64,000 nt of DNA, taken from an uncultured Sphingomonas sp. (GTDB lineage: Bacteria > Pseudomonadota > Alphaproteobacteria > Sphingomonadales > Sphingomonadaceae). The stretch is from positions 21,745-85,744 of the forward strand of contig NZ_CADCVZ010000046.1 of assembly GCF_902806265.1 (NCBI RefSeq), given 5' to 3'. A program made the position numbers and the translations under genes. The first letter of the stretch is position 1. Each line of letters begins with the position of its first letter. The notes under the pieces are model-generated. The model was not told where the DNA came from. It saw nothing but the letters and a program-made list of their open reading frames with translations, and searched no databases. Below, piece after piece: positions 8,502 through 18,382 of this stretch.

Positions 8502-8636
8502 GTGGGAAATGAAAACCCGTGGTTTCTGATTGTGGGAGCGGCGTTATCGCTTCTGCTATTCGCGGTCATGATCTTCATTCCTGTCAAACTCGTGCTGCTG
8601 GCTGTCCGACAATGGCGCGATCGATCTCGCGATTGA
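8502..8636 (+). CDS. Candidate 44-residue single-pass membrane protein
   Basis: A GTG-started frame of 44 codons (start MGNENPWFLI) sits in the 273-base gap between radC and purB, beginning right after an in-frame stop. It encodes one strongly hydrophobic stretch (residues 7-34) followed by the basic tail VRQWRDRSRD, a positive-inside pattern with the C-terminus in the cytoplasm. I see no strong ribosome-binding site. The composition (helix plus positive end) is hard to get by chance, but I do not recognise a family. The rest of the gap (8443-8501 and 8637-8715) holds nothing I can name. Confidence 0.4.
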   Translation: MGNENPWFLIVGAALSLLLFAVMIFIPVKLVLLAVRQWRDRSRD

Positions 8637-8715
8637 CGATCTGCTTCCCACCCACAGCAGACACAAGCCCACCGTTCGTTGCAGCCTTGAGTGGGCCCTG
8701 CTAGCCGCCCCCCGC

Positions 8716-10038
8716 ATGGTTCCTCGCTATTCCCGCCCCCCCATGTCGGCCATCTGGTCGGCCGAAAACCGCTTCCGCATCTGGTTCGACATCGAGGTCT
8801 ACGCCGCCGAGGCGATGGGCGAGATCGGGATGATCCCGGCGGAGGATGCGCGAAAGATCGTCGACGCGCACGCCCGCGGGGTGATCAACCCGGTGGACGT
8901 GCCCGCGATCGACGCGATCGAGGCGGTCACCAAGCATGACGTGATCGCCTTTCTCACCTGGATCGGCGAACGGCTCGGGCCCGAGAAGCGCTACCTTCAC
9001 CAGGGCATGACCAGTTCGGACGTCCTCGACACCGCGCTATCGGTCCAGCTGACCCAGGCCGCCGACATCCTGCTCGACGACCTCGACCAGCTGCTCGCCG
9101 TACTGGAGCGCCGCGCCTTCGAGCATAAGCTCACCCCGACCATCGGCCGCAGCCACGGCATCCATGCCGAGCCGCTGACCTTCGGCCTCAAGCTCGCCCA
9201 GGCCCATGCCGAGTTCGCCCGCAACCGCGAACGGCTCGCGCGTGCCCGCGATGACATCGCCACCTGCGCCATCTCCGGCGCGGTCGGCACTTTCGCCAAC
9301 ATCGATCCGCGTGTGGAGGAACATGTCGCCCGGCGCCTCGGCCTCACGCCCGAGCCTACCTCCACCCAGGTCATCCCGCGCGACCGCCACGCGATGTTCT
9401 TCGCCACCCTCGGCGTGATCGCTTCCTCGATCGAGCGGCTGGCGACCGAGGTCCGCCACCTCCAGCGCACCGAAGTGCTGGAAGCGGAAGAGTATTTCTC
9501 GCCCGGGCAGAAGGGCAGTTCGGCCATGCCCCACAAACGCAACCCGGTGCTGACCGAGAACTTGACCGGCCTCGCGCGCATGGTCCGCAGCGCCGTCGTC
9601 CCCGCGCTGGAGAATGTAGCCCTGTGGCACGAGCGCGATATCAGCCACTCGTCGGTCGAGCGTTTCATCGGCCCCGACGCAACGATTACCCTCGACTTCG
9701 CGCTGGCGAGGCTGACGGGCGTGGTCGACAAGCTGCTCGTCTATCCCGAACGTATGCAAAAGAACCTCGACCGCATGGGCGGCCTCGTCCACTCGCAGCG
9801 CGTGCTCCTCGCGCTCACCCAGGCGGGCCTCAGCCGCGAGGACAGCTATGCGCTCGTCCAGCGCAATGCGATGAAGGTATGGGAGTCCGACGGCCGGCTA
9901 TCGCTGCTCGACCTGCTTAAGGCCGATCCACAGGTCACCGCCGCGATCCCGGCCGGGCGGCTCGAGGAGAGCTTCGACCTCGGCTACCACTTCAAGCACA
10001 TCGGCACGATCTTCGAGCGGGTGTTCGGCCGCACCTAG
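8716..10038 (+). CDS. purB: Adenylosuccinate lyase
   Basis: A 440-residue enzyme of the fumarase/aspartase superfamily. It cleaves SAICAR to AICAR and adenylosuccinate to AMP in purine synthesis. The start MVPRYSRPPMSAIW is the usual PurB N-terminus. The conserved TSSDVLDTALS and GRSHGIHAEP segments and the superfamily signature GSSAMPHKRNP (flexible active-site loop) are all present. The gene converges on the next one; the two stop codons share the four bases CTAG at 10035-10038. Confidence 0.96.
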   Translation: MVPRYSRPPMSAIWSAENRFRIWFDIEVYAAEAMGEIGMIPAEDARKIVDAHARGVINPVDVPAIDAIEAVTKHDVIAFLTWIGERLGPEKRYLHQGMTSSDVLDTALSVQLTQAADILLDDLDQLLAVLERRAFEHKLTPTIGRSHGIHAEPLTFGLKLAQAHAEFARNRERLARARDDIATCAISGAVGTFANIDPRVEEHVARRLGLTPEPTSTQVIPRDRHAMFFATLGVIASSIERLATEVRHLQRTEVLEAEEYFSPGQKGSSAMPHKRNPVLTENLTGLARMVRSAVVPALENVALWHERDISHSSVERFIGPDATITLDFALARLTGVVDKLLVYPERMQKNLDRMGGLVHSQRVLLALTQAGLSREDSYALVQRNAMKVWESDGRLSLLDLLKADPQVTAAIPAGRLEESFDLGYHFKHIGTIFERVFGRT

Positions 10039-10940
10039 CGCCGCTTGGCCTTGAGCTCGTCGTACATGGTCTCGATGAAGCGATCGGGCTTGATGAAGCC
10101 GTCCGCGGCAACGGTCGCTGCGTAAGGCGCCGCGGGCTTGGAGGCCACCACCGCTGCCCTCGTCCGTCCGGCTGCGACGCCCGCCGCGACCTTGCTGCGC
10201 ACGTCCACCAGCATGTCATGGTAGGCCTTCAGCTCCTCGCGGGTGGCGACCGGACCGTGTCCGGGGATGACCTTGCCGCCGGGCTTCACCAGCGCCAGGC
10301 CGCGCTTGGCCGCTTCGATCATGCCGTCGATCGAACCCCCGCTCTCCCGATCGATGAAGGGGAAGGTCACCCGATGGAAGAAGGTGTCGCCCATGTGGAC
10401 GACATCGGCGCCGGTCCAATAGACCAGCGCATCGCCGTCCGTGTGCGCATTGGGTACATGCACCACCTGGATGCGATCGCCATTAAGATGAAAGTTCACC
10501 CCGCCGGCGAAGGTCACCACCGGCAGGCCGGCCTTGGGCGTCGCCTTGATGGTCTGATTCATCTGCTTGGAAAAGGTCTCGACCGACATCCGGCGGCGGA
10601 CATTGTCATGCGCGACGATAACCGCCCCGGCCTGGCCCAACCGCTCGTTCCCGCCGGTATGGTCGCCGTGCCAATGCGTGTTGATCAGAAACCGGATGGG
10701 GTCCGGGTCGACGCTGCTCACCGCCGCGACGATCTTCGGGACCAGCGGCGCGAACTGGTCGTCGATCAGGACATTGCCGTCCTCGCCGTGGCTGAGGCCG
10801 ATATTGCCGCCCTGACCGAACAGCACCGCCACGCCCGGCGCGACGCGCTCCACCCGCACCTCGACTTTCGAGAAGTCCTGCTGCTGCGCCGCAGCCGGCA
10901 CGGAGGCGGCAACAAGAAGGGCGTAGGCAAGTCGGCGCAT
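10035..10940 (-). CDS. Exported MBL-fold metallo-hydrolase
   Basis: A 301-residue protein with a signal peptide (MRRLAYALLVAASVPAAAQQ) and a metallo-beta-lactamase fold. Metal ligands are visible: NTHWHGDHTGGN (HxHxDH), a His in HVPNAHTDGD, and the later HMGDTFF and PGHGP. This layout resembles periplasmic MBL proteins such as quinoprotein-relay or class B-like hydrolases. The substrate is unknown and I see no reason to call it a beta-lactamase. The start is set at the ATG with AGGAGA just upstream; the frame extends 13 codons further without conservation. It probably ends its own transcription unit. Confidence 0.85.
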   Translation of the reverse strand: MRRLAYALLVAASVPAAAQQQDFSKVEVRVERVAPGVAVLFGQGGNIGLSHGEDGNVLIDDQFAPLVPKIVAAVSSVDPDPIRFLINTHWHGDHTGGNERLGQAGAVIVAHDNVRRRMSVETFSKQMNQTIKATPKAGLPVVTFAGGVNFHLNGDRIQVVHVPNAHTDGDALVYWTGADVVHMGDTFFHRVTFPFIDRESGGSIDGMIEAAKRGLALVKPGGKVIPGHGPVATREELKAYHDMLVDVRSKVAAGVAAGRTRAAVVASKPAAPYAATVAADGFIKPDRFIETMYDELKAKRR

Positions 10941-10992
10941 GGTTGTCTCCTGTTGCGGAGCGAACCCTAGCGCCAGCACCCGCTAGCGCAAT

Positions 10993-12111
10993 CTAGCTGC
11001 CGAGCTTTTCCTTGATCCGGCTGAAGAAGCTTCTGCTCGCCGGACACTCCTCGCCCGTCTCGGTGTCGCGGAACTGCCCGAGCAGCTCCTTCTGCTTGGC
11101 CGTCAGCTTGGTCGGCGTCTCCACCAGCACCCGCGTGACCAGGTCGCCGCGGCCGCGGCCGTTGAGCACGCTCATGCCCTGCCCGCGCTGGCGCAGCGTC
11201 TCGCCCGACTGGATACCCGGCGGGATCTTGATGTCGATCGGGTTGCCGTCGATCCCCGGCACGGTGATCTGACCGCCCAGCGCAGCGGTGGTGAAGGTCA
11301 CCGGGCACTCGGCCACCAAGGTCGTCCCGTCGCGCCCGAACAGCGGGTGGCGGGCCATGTGCACGAACAGGTAGAGGTCGCCGTTCGGCGCGCCGCGCAC
11401 GCCCGCTTCGCCCTCACCGCCGACGCGGATGCGGGTGCCTTCATCTACCCCGGCGGGAACCTGAATCGACAGATTGCGGCGCTTAAGTACCCGGCCTTCG
11501 CCCTCGCATTGCGGACAGGGATCGGCGATGGTGACGCCGTGGCCGTAGCAGGCGGGGCAGCCCCGCTCGACCATGAAGAAACCCTGCTGCGCCCGCACCT
11601 TGCCCACGCCGTTGCAGGTGCGGCAGGTCTGCGGCTTGCTGGTCCCGCGTGAGCCGTCGCCCTCGCACGGCGCGCACGGCTGCAGCGTTTCCACCTCAAT
11701 CTCCGCCTGCTTGCCGGAAAAAGCTTCCTCCAGCGTCAGCTCGAGATCGTAGCGCAGGTCGGCGCCGCGGGCAGCGTTCTGGCGCGCGCCGCGCGAGTCC
11801 ATGAACTCGCCGAAGATCGACGAGAAGATGTCGGAAAAGCCGTCGAAGCCCTGGCCGTTGCCGCCGCCGAACCCGCCGCCCCCGTTCTGGAACGCCGCCT
11901 TGCCGAAGCGATCGTAGGCCGCCCGTTTCTGCGGGTCCTTGAGGCAATCGTAAGCCTCGTTGATCGCCTTGAACTTGGCTTCCTGGTCGGAGCAGCCGCC
12001 GTGGCGGTCGGGATGGCACTCCATCGCCAGCCGGCGATAGGCCGCCTTGATGGTTCGGTCGTCGGCTGTCCGCTCGACCCCGAGCAGCTCGTAATAGTCG
12101 GTCTCAACCAT
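10993..12111 (-). CDS. dnaJ: Chaperone DnaJ (Hsp40)
   Basis: A 372-residue type I J-protein: J domain (residues 1-70) with the HPD motif that triggers DnaK ATPase, a Gly/Phe-rich linker (GGGGFGGGNGQGFDGF), and four CxxCxGxG zinc motifs (CAPCEGDG, CRTCNGVG, CPACYGHG, CPQCEGEG). A substrate-binding beta domain follows, with a short C-terminal tail. It lies 113 bases downstream of dnaK; that gap is occupied by an inverted repeat that may reduce read-through and so set the dnaJ:dnaK ratio. Confidence 0.97.
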   Translation of the reverse strand: MVETDYYELLGVERTADDRTIKAAYRRLAMECHPDRHGGCSDQEAKFKAINEAYDCLKDPQKRAAYDRFGKAAFQNGGGGFGGGNGQGFDGFSDIFSSIFGEFMDSRGARQNAARGADLRYDLELTLEEAFSGKQAEIEVETLQPCAPCEGDGSRGTSKPQTCRTCNGVGKVRAQQGFFMVERGCPACYGHGVTIADPCPQCEGEGRVLKRRNLSIQVPAGVDEGTRIRVGGEGEAGVRGAPNGDLYLFVHMARHPLFGRDGTTLVAECPVTFTTAALGGQITVPGIDGNPIDIKIPPGIQSGETLRQRGQGMSVLNGRGRGDLVTRVLVETPTKLTAKQKELLGQFRDTETGEECPASRSFFSRIKEKLGS

Positions 12112-12127
12112 GACGTGCCCCCCAGCG

Positions 12128-12209
12128 CGTCACCCCGACGGAGGTCGGAGTCTCAGGCAACGAGCATATCGCTATTTTGCCTAAAATCCCGACCTCCGCC
12201 GGGATGACG
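12128..12209. repeat. Inverted repeat (REP-like) between dnaK and dnaJ
   Basis: Two 33-base arms (12128-12160 and 12177-12209) are inverted copies of each other with about five mismatches, separated by 16 bases. The shared core is CCCGGCGGAGGTCGGGA or a close variant, so this is the same family as 1071-1149. The transcript would fold into a very stable hairpin between dnaK and dnaJ. Such elements commonly stabilise the upstream message or attenuate the downstream gene. Confidence 0.8.
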
Positions 12210-12224
12210 CACGAGGTCATCCCT

Positions 12225-14186
<1,962 letters not shown>

Positions 14187-14257
14187 AGTTTTCAACTACC
14201 TTCCAATAGCCCCCGGACGCCCTTCCAGGCACGCCCGTCCTTGATGTTTCGGAGGCG

Positions 14258-14285
14258 ATATAGGGGTGAGTTCATCGGCGACAAG
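14258..14285 (-). promoter_or_regulatory. Possible RpoH (heat-shock) promoter for dnaK
   Basis: Read on the minus strand, CTTG (14285-14282) is followed after 17 bases by CCTATAT (14264-14258). This resembles the alphaproteobacterial sigma-32 type pattern (TTG, a spacer of about 17, then CYTAT). It would leave a 5' leader of roughly 65 bases before dnaK. No CIRCE element (TTAGCACTC inverted repeat) is present in this gap, so sigma-32 control is the better guess. Confidence 0.5.
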
Positions 14286-14338
14286 GAGTCGCAAGATACG
14301 CTGTTGCAGGCTGGTTCAGCGTCTGTTGCAACGACGCC

Positions 14339-15082
14339 TCAGAGCATCGCCATGCCGCCATTCACGTGCAGCGTCTGACCGGTGACGTAGCCCGCCTCGC
14401 GGCTGGCGAGGTAGACCACCGCCGCGCCGATGTCCTCGCCCGAGCCCATCGCACCCGCCGGGATCTTGGCTAGGATGGCCGCCCGCTGCGCCTCATTCAG
14501 CGCGTCGGTCATGGCTGACGTCATGAAGCCAGGCGCGACGCAATTCACGGTGATGTTGCGGCTCGCCAGCTCCTGCGCCGCCGCCTTGCTCATGCCGATC
14601 AGCCCGGCCTTGGACGCGACATAGTTGGCCTGCCCCGGATTGCCGGTCACGCCCACGACGGAGCTCACCGAGACGATCCGGCCGAAGCGCGCCTTCATCA
14701 TCGGCTTAGCCGCTGCCCGCATCAGCCGGAAGGCGGCCTGCAGGTTGATCTGAAGGACTTCCGCGAACTCCTCGTCCTTCATCCGCATGAGCAGGTTGTC
14801 GCGGGTCACCCCGGCGTTGTTGACGAGGATGTCGAGCTTGCCGCCGAGCGCCTCCACCGCCTGGGGCACGAGCCGGTCCACCGCCGCACCGTCCGCCAGG
14901 TTGCATGGCAGCGCCACATGCTCGCCGCCAAGCTCATCGCGGAAAGCACTAAGCTTCGCAGCATTGCTCCCGCTGACGGCGAGCCGCGCACCCTGCGCCG
15001 CAAGCGCCCTGGCGATCGCCGAGCCAAGCCCGCCCGAAGCGCCGGTCACCAGCGCGGTCATCCCAGTCAGACCGAACATCAT
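14339..15082 (-). CDS. fabG: 3-oxoacyl-ACP reductase
   Basis: A 247-residue short-chain dehydrogenase that reduces 3-oxoacyl-ACP with NADPH in fatty-acid elongation. It has the cofactor loop TGASGGLGSAIA, NNAG, the catalytic Ser (SVSSVVG), Tyr-x-x-x-Lys in YVASKAGLIG, and the FabG-type APGFMTSAMTDAL segment. Its ATG overlaps the fabD stop by 4 bases (ATGA), which both supports the first of two adjacent Met codons and ties it to fabD, confirming a role in fatty-acid synthesis rather than general SDR chemistry. Confidence 0.94.
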   Translation of the reverse strand: MMFGLTGMTALVTGASGGLGSAIARALAAQGARLAVSGSNAAKLSAFRDELGGEHVALPCNLADGAAVDRLVPQAVEALGGKLDILVNNAGVTRDNLLMRMKDEEFAEVLQINLQAAFRLMRAAAKPMMKARFGRIVSVSSVVGVTGNPGQANYVASKAGLIGMSKAAAQELASRNITVNCVAPGFMTSAMTDALNEAQRAAILAKIPAGAMGSGEDIGAAVVYLASREAGYVTGQTLHVNGGMAML

Positions 15083-16017
15083 GCGATCTCCTTCGCCAGC
15101 GCTTCGATGTCGTCGATCGACAGGAGGCTGGTCACCTTCGCATCCGGCGCGATGCGCTTGACCATGGGCCCGAGCACCTTGCCGCCCAGCTCAACGAACT
15201 CGTCGACGCCCGCCTCACGCATCGCCGCCACGCTCTCGCGCCAGCGGACCATGCCGGTGACCTGCTCCACCAGCAGCTCGCGGATGCGCTGCGGCTCCTG
15301 CTCTGGCCCAGCGGTCACGTTTGCGAACACGGGCACCGCAGGCGAGGCAATCTCGGTCTCGCCTAGCGCCTCGGCCATGGCGTTCGCCGCGGGCTGCATC
15401 AGCGAGCAGTGGAACGGGGCCGAGACCGGCAGCAGCACCGCGCGTTTCGCCCCCATCTCCTTGGCGAGGCCGATCGCCCGTTCAATCGCGCCCTTGTGTC
15501 CCGACAGCACCACCTGGCTCGGATCGTTGTCGTTGGCGACCGCGCAGACTTCGCCCTGAGCCGCCGCTTCGGCGATCGTCCGCGCCTTGTCGAGATCGGC
15601 GCCAAGCAACGCCGCCATGACGCCCTGCCCGACTGGCACCGCAGCCTGCATCGCCTGCCCGCGTCGCTTCAGCAGCTTCGCGGCGGTCGGCAGATCGAAC
15701 GCGCCTGCCGCGCACAATGCACTATATTCACCAAGCGAATGCCCGGCCACGAACTGCGCGGCCCGCCCGAGCTCAATTCCGCAATCGCGCGTCAGCACTT
15801 GGAACACCGCCAGCGCATGCGCCATGATCGCTGGCTGTGCATTCTCCGTCAGCGTAAGCTGGTCCTCCGGCCCTTCGCGCATCAGCCGCGACAGGCCCTG
15901 CCACAGCGCCTCGTCCACCTGCTCGAAGGTATCGCGGGCGGTGCGGCTCGCCTCCGCCAGCGCGGCTCCCATGCCGACGCTCTGGCTGCCCTGCCCCGGA
16001 AATAGAAACGCGCGCAT
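15079..16017 (-). CDS. fabD: Malonyl-CoA:ACP transacylase
   Basis: A 312-residue enzyme loading malonate onto acyl carrier protein. The nucleophile serine is in GHSLGEYSALCA, the oxyanion Gln in FPGQGSQSVGMG at the start, and the catalytic His in SAPFHCSLM. I use the ATG at 16017 (MRAFLFPGQGSQ) with GGGGAG 4-9 bases upstream; the frame extends much further, but that part runs through the gap and over folE. Operon partner fabG follows with an ATGA overlap. Confidence 0.95.
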   Translation of the reverse strand: MRAFLFPGQGSQSVGMGAALAEASRTARDTFEQVDEALWQGLSRLMREGPEDQLTLTENAQPAIMAHALAVFQVLTRDCGIELGRAAQFVAGHSLGEYSALCAAGAFDLPTAAKLLKRRGQAMQAAVPVGQGVMAALLGADLDKARTIAEAAAQGEVCAVANDNDPSQVVLSGHKGAIERAIGLAKEMGAKRAVLLPVSAPFHCSLMQPAANAMAEALGETEIASPAVPVFANVTAGPEQEPQRIRELLVEQVTGMVRWRESVAAMREAGVDEFVELGGKVLGPMVKRIAPDAKVTSLLSIDDIEALAKEIA

Positions 16018-16076
16018 GCTTCTCCCCTGCTGTTCGTGCGAGCGGTTAGGCGGCGAGCCCGCCGATGCCAAGCGGG

Positions 16077-16688
16077 CTAGTACCCCATCAGCGCCAGCAC
16101 CTCGCGCCGGCTGCGTTCGTCCTTGCGGAAGGTGCCCATCATTCGGCTGGTGGTCATCATCACGCCGGGCGTGTTGACCCCGCGCGCCGACATGCAGGCA
16201 TGGCTCGCTTCCACCACCACCGCCACCCCCTGCGGCTCGAGATGCTCCCAGATGCAGTCGGCGACCTGCGCGGTCAGCCGTTCCTGCACCTGCAGCCGCC
16301 GGGCGAAGCCGTGCAGCACCCGCGCCAGCTTGGAGATGCCGACCACCCGCGTGCCGGGGAGATAGGCGATCGCCGCCTTGCCGATGATCGGTGCCAAATG
16401 GTGCTCGCAATGCGACTGGAAGGGGATGTCCTTGAGCAGCACGATCTCGTCGTAGCCGCCGACCTCGTCGAAGGTGCGGGTGAGATGGACCGCCGGATCC
16501 TCGCCGTATCCCCGCGCATATTCCTTCCAGGCGCGCGCCACCCGCACCGGCGTATCGAGCAGTCCTTCGCGCCCGGGATCGTCCCCCGCCCAGCGGATCA
16601 GCGTGCGAACCGCCTCCGCGACCTCGTCGGGCACCGCGATCTTTGGTGGGGAAGCGACCAGGTCGCCGTCTTCCGGACTGCCATTCAT
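16077..16688 (-). CDS. folE: GTP cyclohydrolase I
   Basis: A 203-residue enzyme making 7,8-dihydroneopterin triphosphate from GTP, the entry to folate and pterin synthesis. The zinc site and active site are visible: SHCEHHLAPIIG, the VVGISKLAR loop, QVQERLT and EASHACMSARG. It starts at ATG 16688 (MNGSPEDGDLV), overlapping by 4 bases the stop of the flavoprotein gene upstream. The terminal segment MGTFRKD is normal. The N-terminus is about 20 residues longer than the catalytic core and variable in the family. Confidence 0.95.
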   Translation of the reverse strand: MNGSPEDGDLVASPPKIAVPDEVAEAVRTLIRWAGDDPGREGLLDTPVRVARAWKEYARGYGEDPAVHLTRTFDEVGGYDEIVLLKDIPFQSHCEHHLAPIIGKAAIAYLPGTRVVGISKLARVLHGFARRLQVQERLTAQVADCIWEHLEPQGVAVVVEASHACMSARGVNTPGVMMTTSRMMGTFRKDERSRREVLALMGY

Positions 16689-17992
16689 CTTGTCAGCTCC
16701 CGCACGATGTCGGCCGCGACCGCTTCCGCCTGCCCGCGAATATCCGGAACGGCGACGATCTCCCAAAAGCAACCCTTGGTGAGCGGCCCGACCGCCCAGG
16801 CGTTCGACCCGGCGCGCGAGCGTTCATCGACTGCCAGCCCCATTCCCAGTTCGTCCGGCCGAACGAGGCCCCCGCTCAGCATCTGCCGCAGCAGCGGGTC
16901 GCGCGTGCGCTTGATGTCGCCGAGCGGGCCGGTGCAGTTGAAGGTGGCCGCGAAGCGCCGGTGCAGCGGTTCGATGCTGCCCCGCGGCATGATGGTTGCT
17001 GCCAAGCCATCACCGTCCGCCTGCAAGAGTCTCAGCCGGCCAGCGACGATCTCCAAGCCCCAGTCGGCGACGCGCGTCGCGAGCTGTTCTCCGATCTGGG
17101 GGGCGATGCGATGGCGGTGCACGTCCCACCAGGGCCGCGCGTGGCGGAGGAAGCGGCGCTGCTCGGCCGGCGGGAACGCCTGCCACAGCGCCTGGCTGTG
17201 CGGCCGCAGCGAGTCCACCGCGGCCCGGAACCCCACGTCGGCGCTTCGCCGCCGCAGCCAGCGCCACAACGGCAGCACCTTGCCCGCGGGCACCTCCTCC
17301 ATCGCCGCCGCAAACGGCTGGTGCGGCGCATGTGAGCGCGGAAGCAGCCCCCGCCGCGACAGCGCCAGCACCCGGCCCTTGTGACCCGCGGCCGCGAGTG
17401 ACAGCACCGTGTCGATCATGGTGAGCCCGGTGCCGAGGATCAGCACGTCGCCGCCGTCCTCCGCTATCCGGGCGACGACCGCGGCTGCCTCCTGGCTCCA
17501 CGGATTGTTGACGAACAGCGCGCCAGCATCCTCGGCAACCCGCATGGGCGCAGGCGGCTGGTTGCCGCTCGCCAGAACCAGCGCCGACGCCTGGACGACC
17601 GATCCGTCCGCAAGTTCGATCTGCCAGCCGCCGTCCGCCGGGGACGCCGCCGAAGCGCCTTGCTCGCGCCGTTCTATCAAGGCGTCATGTGCCAGGGCGA
17701 TCCCCTCCACGTACCGCCCGAAGCCCCGTCGCTCAGCGAAACTTGTTCCGTCGTCGCCCAGCCATTGGGCGAAGTGGCCGGCCCGGTCGGGCCAGGCGCT
17801 CATCTTTCCGCTGGGCACATTCAGCAGGTGCGCCGGCTCGGCTGTGGAATAGGCAACGCCGCGATGCATCCGCCCGCCGCCATCCAGCAGCACGCTTCGC
17901 ACGCCGCGCCGCGCCAACTGCACGGCCGTCATCGTGCCCGAGAAGCCGCCGCCGACAATCGCCACCGGAAGCCCGGCGGCGTCAGATCTCAT
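16685..17992 (-). CDS. FAD/NAD(P)-binding oxidoreductase (NAD_binding_9 type)
   Basis: A 435-residue flavoprotein. The N-terminus holds the dinucleotide fold (VAIVGGGFSGTMTAVQLARRG), followed by GRMHRGVAYSTAEPAHLLNVP, diagnostic of the pfam13454-like family. A second cofactor motif, VLILGTGLTMIDTVLSL, lies near residue 185. No membrane segment is present. Members occur near siderophore, amino-acid hydroxylation or unknown pathways, and the substrate cannot be read from sequence. The start at 17992 is preceded by a 10-base overlap with the DUF6356 gene, and the gene ends with ATGA into folE, so a link to pterin metabolism is possible but unproven. Confidence 0.8.
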   Translation of the reverse strand: MRSDAAGLPVAIVGGGFSGTMTAVQLARRGVRSVLLDGGGRMHRGVAYSTAEPAHLLNVPSGKMSAWPDRAGHFAQWLGDDGTSFAERRGFGRYVEGIALAHDALIERREQGASAASPADGGWQIELADGSVVQASALVLASGNQPPAPMRVAEDAGALFVNNPWSQEAAAVVARIAEDGGDVLILGTGLTMIDTVLSLAAAGHKGRVLALSRRGLLPRSHAPHQPFAAAMEEVPAGKVLPLWRWLRRRSADVGFRAAVDSLRPHSQALWQAFPPAEQRRFLRHARPWWDVHRHRIAPQIGEQLATRVADWGLEIVAGRLRLLQADGDGLAATIMPRGSIEPLHRRFAATFNCTGPLGDIKRTRDPLLRQMLSGGLVRPDELGMGLAVDERSRAGSNAWAVGPLTKGCFWEIVAVPDIRGQAEAVAADIVRELTR

Positions 17993-18236
17993 AGTCTGGC
18001 CAGCCCTCGGGATTGGTCGCGCCCGCCCGGCGGCGCTGCATATGGTCGTGGAGGCGAACCACCGTGCGCCCCGCGGTTTCGGTGAACCAGCCCGGCACGA
18101 CCGCATGAACCAGGCATGCAGCACCCGCCCCGATCATCTGCGCGCCGATCCTGGCCGCGCCCGTGCCATGATCGAGCCAGCTCATCCCGAGCGCGCGCGG
18201 GTGCGAGGTGAACAGCGATGCCAGCCTTCCGTTCAC
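17982..18236 (-). CDS. DUF6356 family small membrane protein
   Basis: An 84-residue protein resembling DUF6356 (sphingomonad and related). It has the LFTSHPRALGMSWLDHG opening, a hydrophobic segment (about residues 27-48, AQMIGAGAACLVHAVVPG) and the closing TAGRTVVRLHDHMQRR. The start is GTG at 18236 with GGGAGG 5 bases upstream. It overlaps the flavoprotein gene by about 10 bases, so both are probably one transcript. The function is unknown. Its upstream flank is the tRNA gene on the same strand. Confidence 0.75.
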   Translation of the reverse strand: MNGRLASLFTSHPRALGMSWLDHGTGAARIGAQMIGAGAACLVHAVVPGWFTETAGRTVVRLHDHMQRRRAGATNPEGWPDYEI

Positions 18237-18261
18237 CTAATCCTCCCGCCTGCCGCAACGA

Positions 18262-18338
18262 TGGTGACCCCGACAGGATTCGAACCTGTGGCCTACAGAT
18301 TAGGAATCTGCCGCTCTATCCTGCTGAGCTACGGGGCC
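18262..18338 (-). tRNA. tRNA-Arg (anticodon CCT)
   Basis: A full cloverleaf reads on the minus strand: acceptor GGCCCCG paired with CGGGGTC (one G-T), T-loop GGTTCGAATCC, anticodon stem GCAGA/TCTGT with loop TTCCTAA, giving anticodon CCT (codon AGG). CCA is encoded at the 3' end (18264-18262). tRNA-Arg(CCT) genes are common integration targets, but no integrase or duplicated tRNA end is nearby. Confidence 0.96.
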
Positions 18339-18382
18339 GTCGCCCACCGCCCTACAGGAGGGGCGGGCAGCAAATCAACGTC

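Noticed and set aside
8519..8704. Plus-strand 61-codon ORF in the radC-purB gap
   Set aside because: It overlaps the more convincing 44-residue membrane frame and has no hydrophobic or conserved pattern.
18262..18338. tRNA-Arg as the boundary of a genomic island
   Set aside because: No integrase, no repeated tRNA 3' end and no change in composition nearby; neighbours are housekeeping or common small genes.
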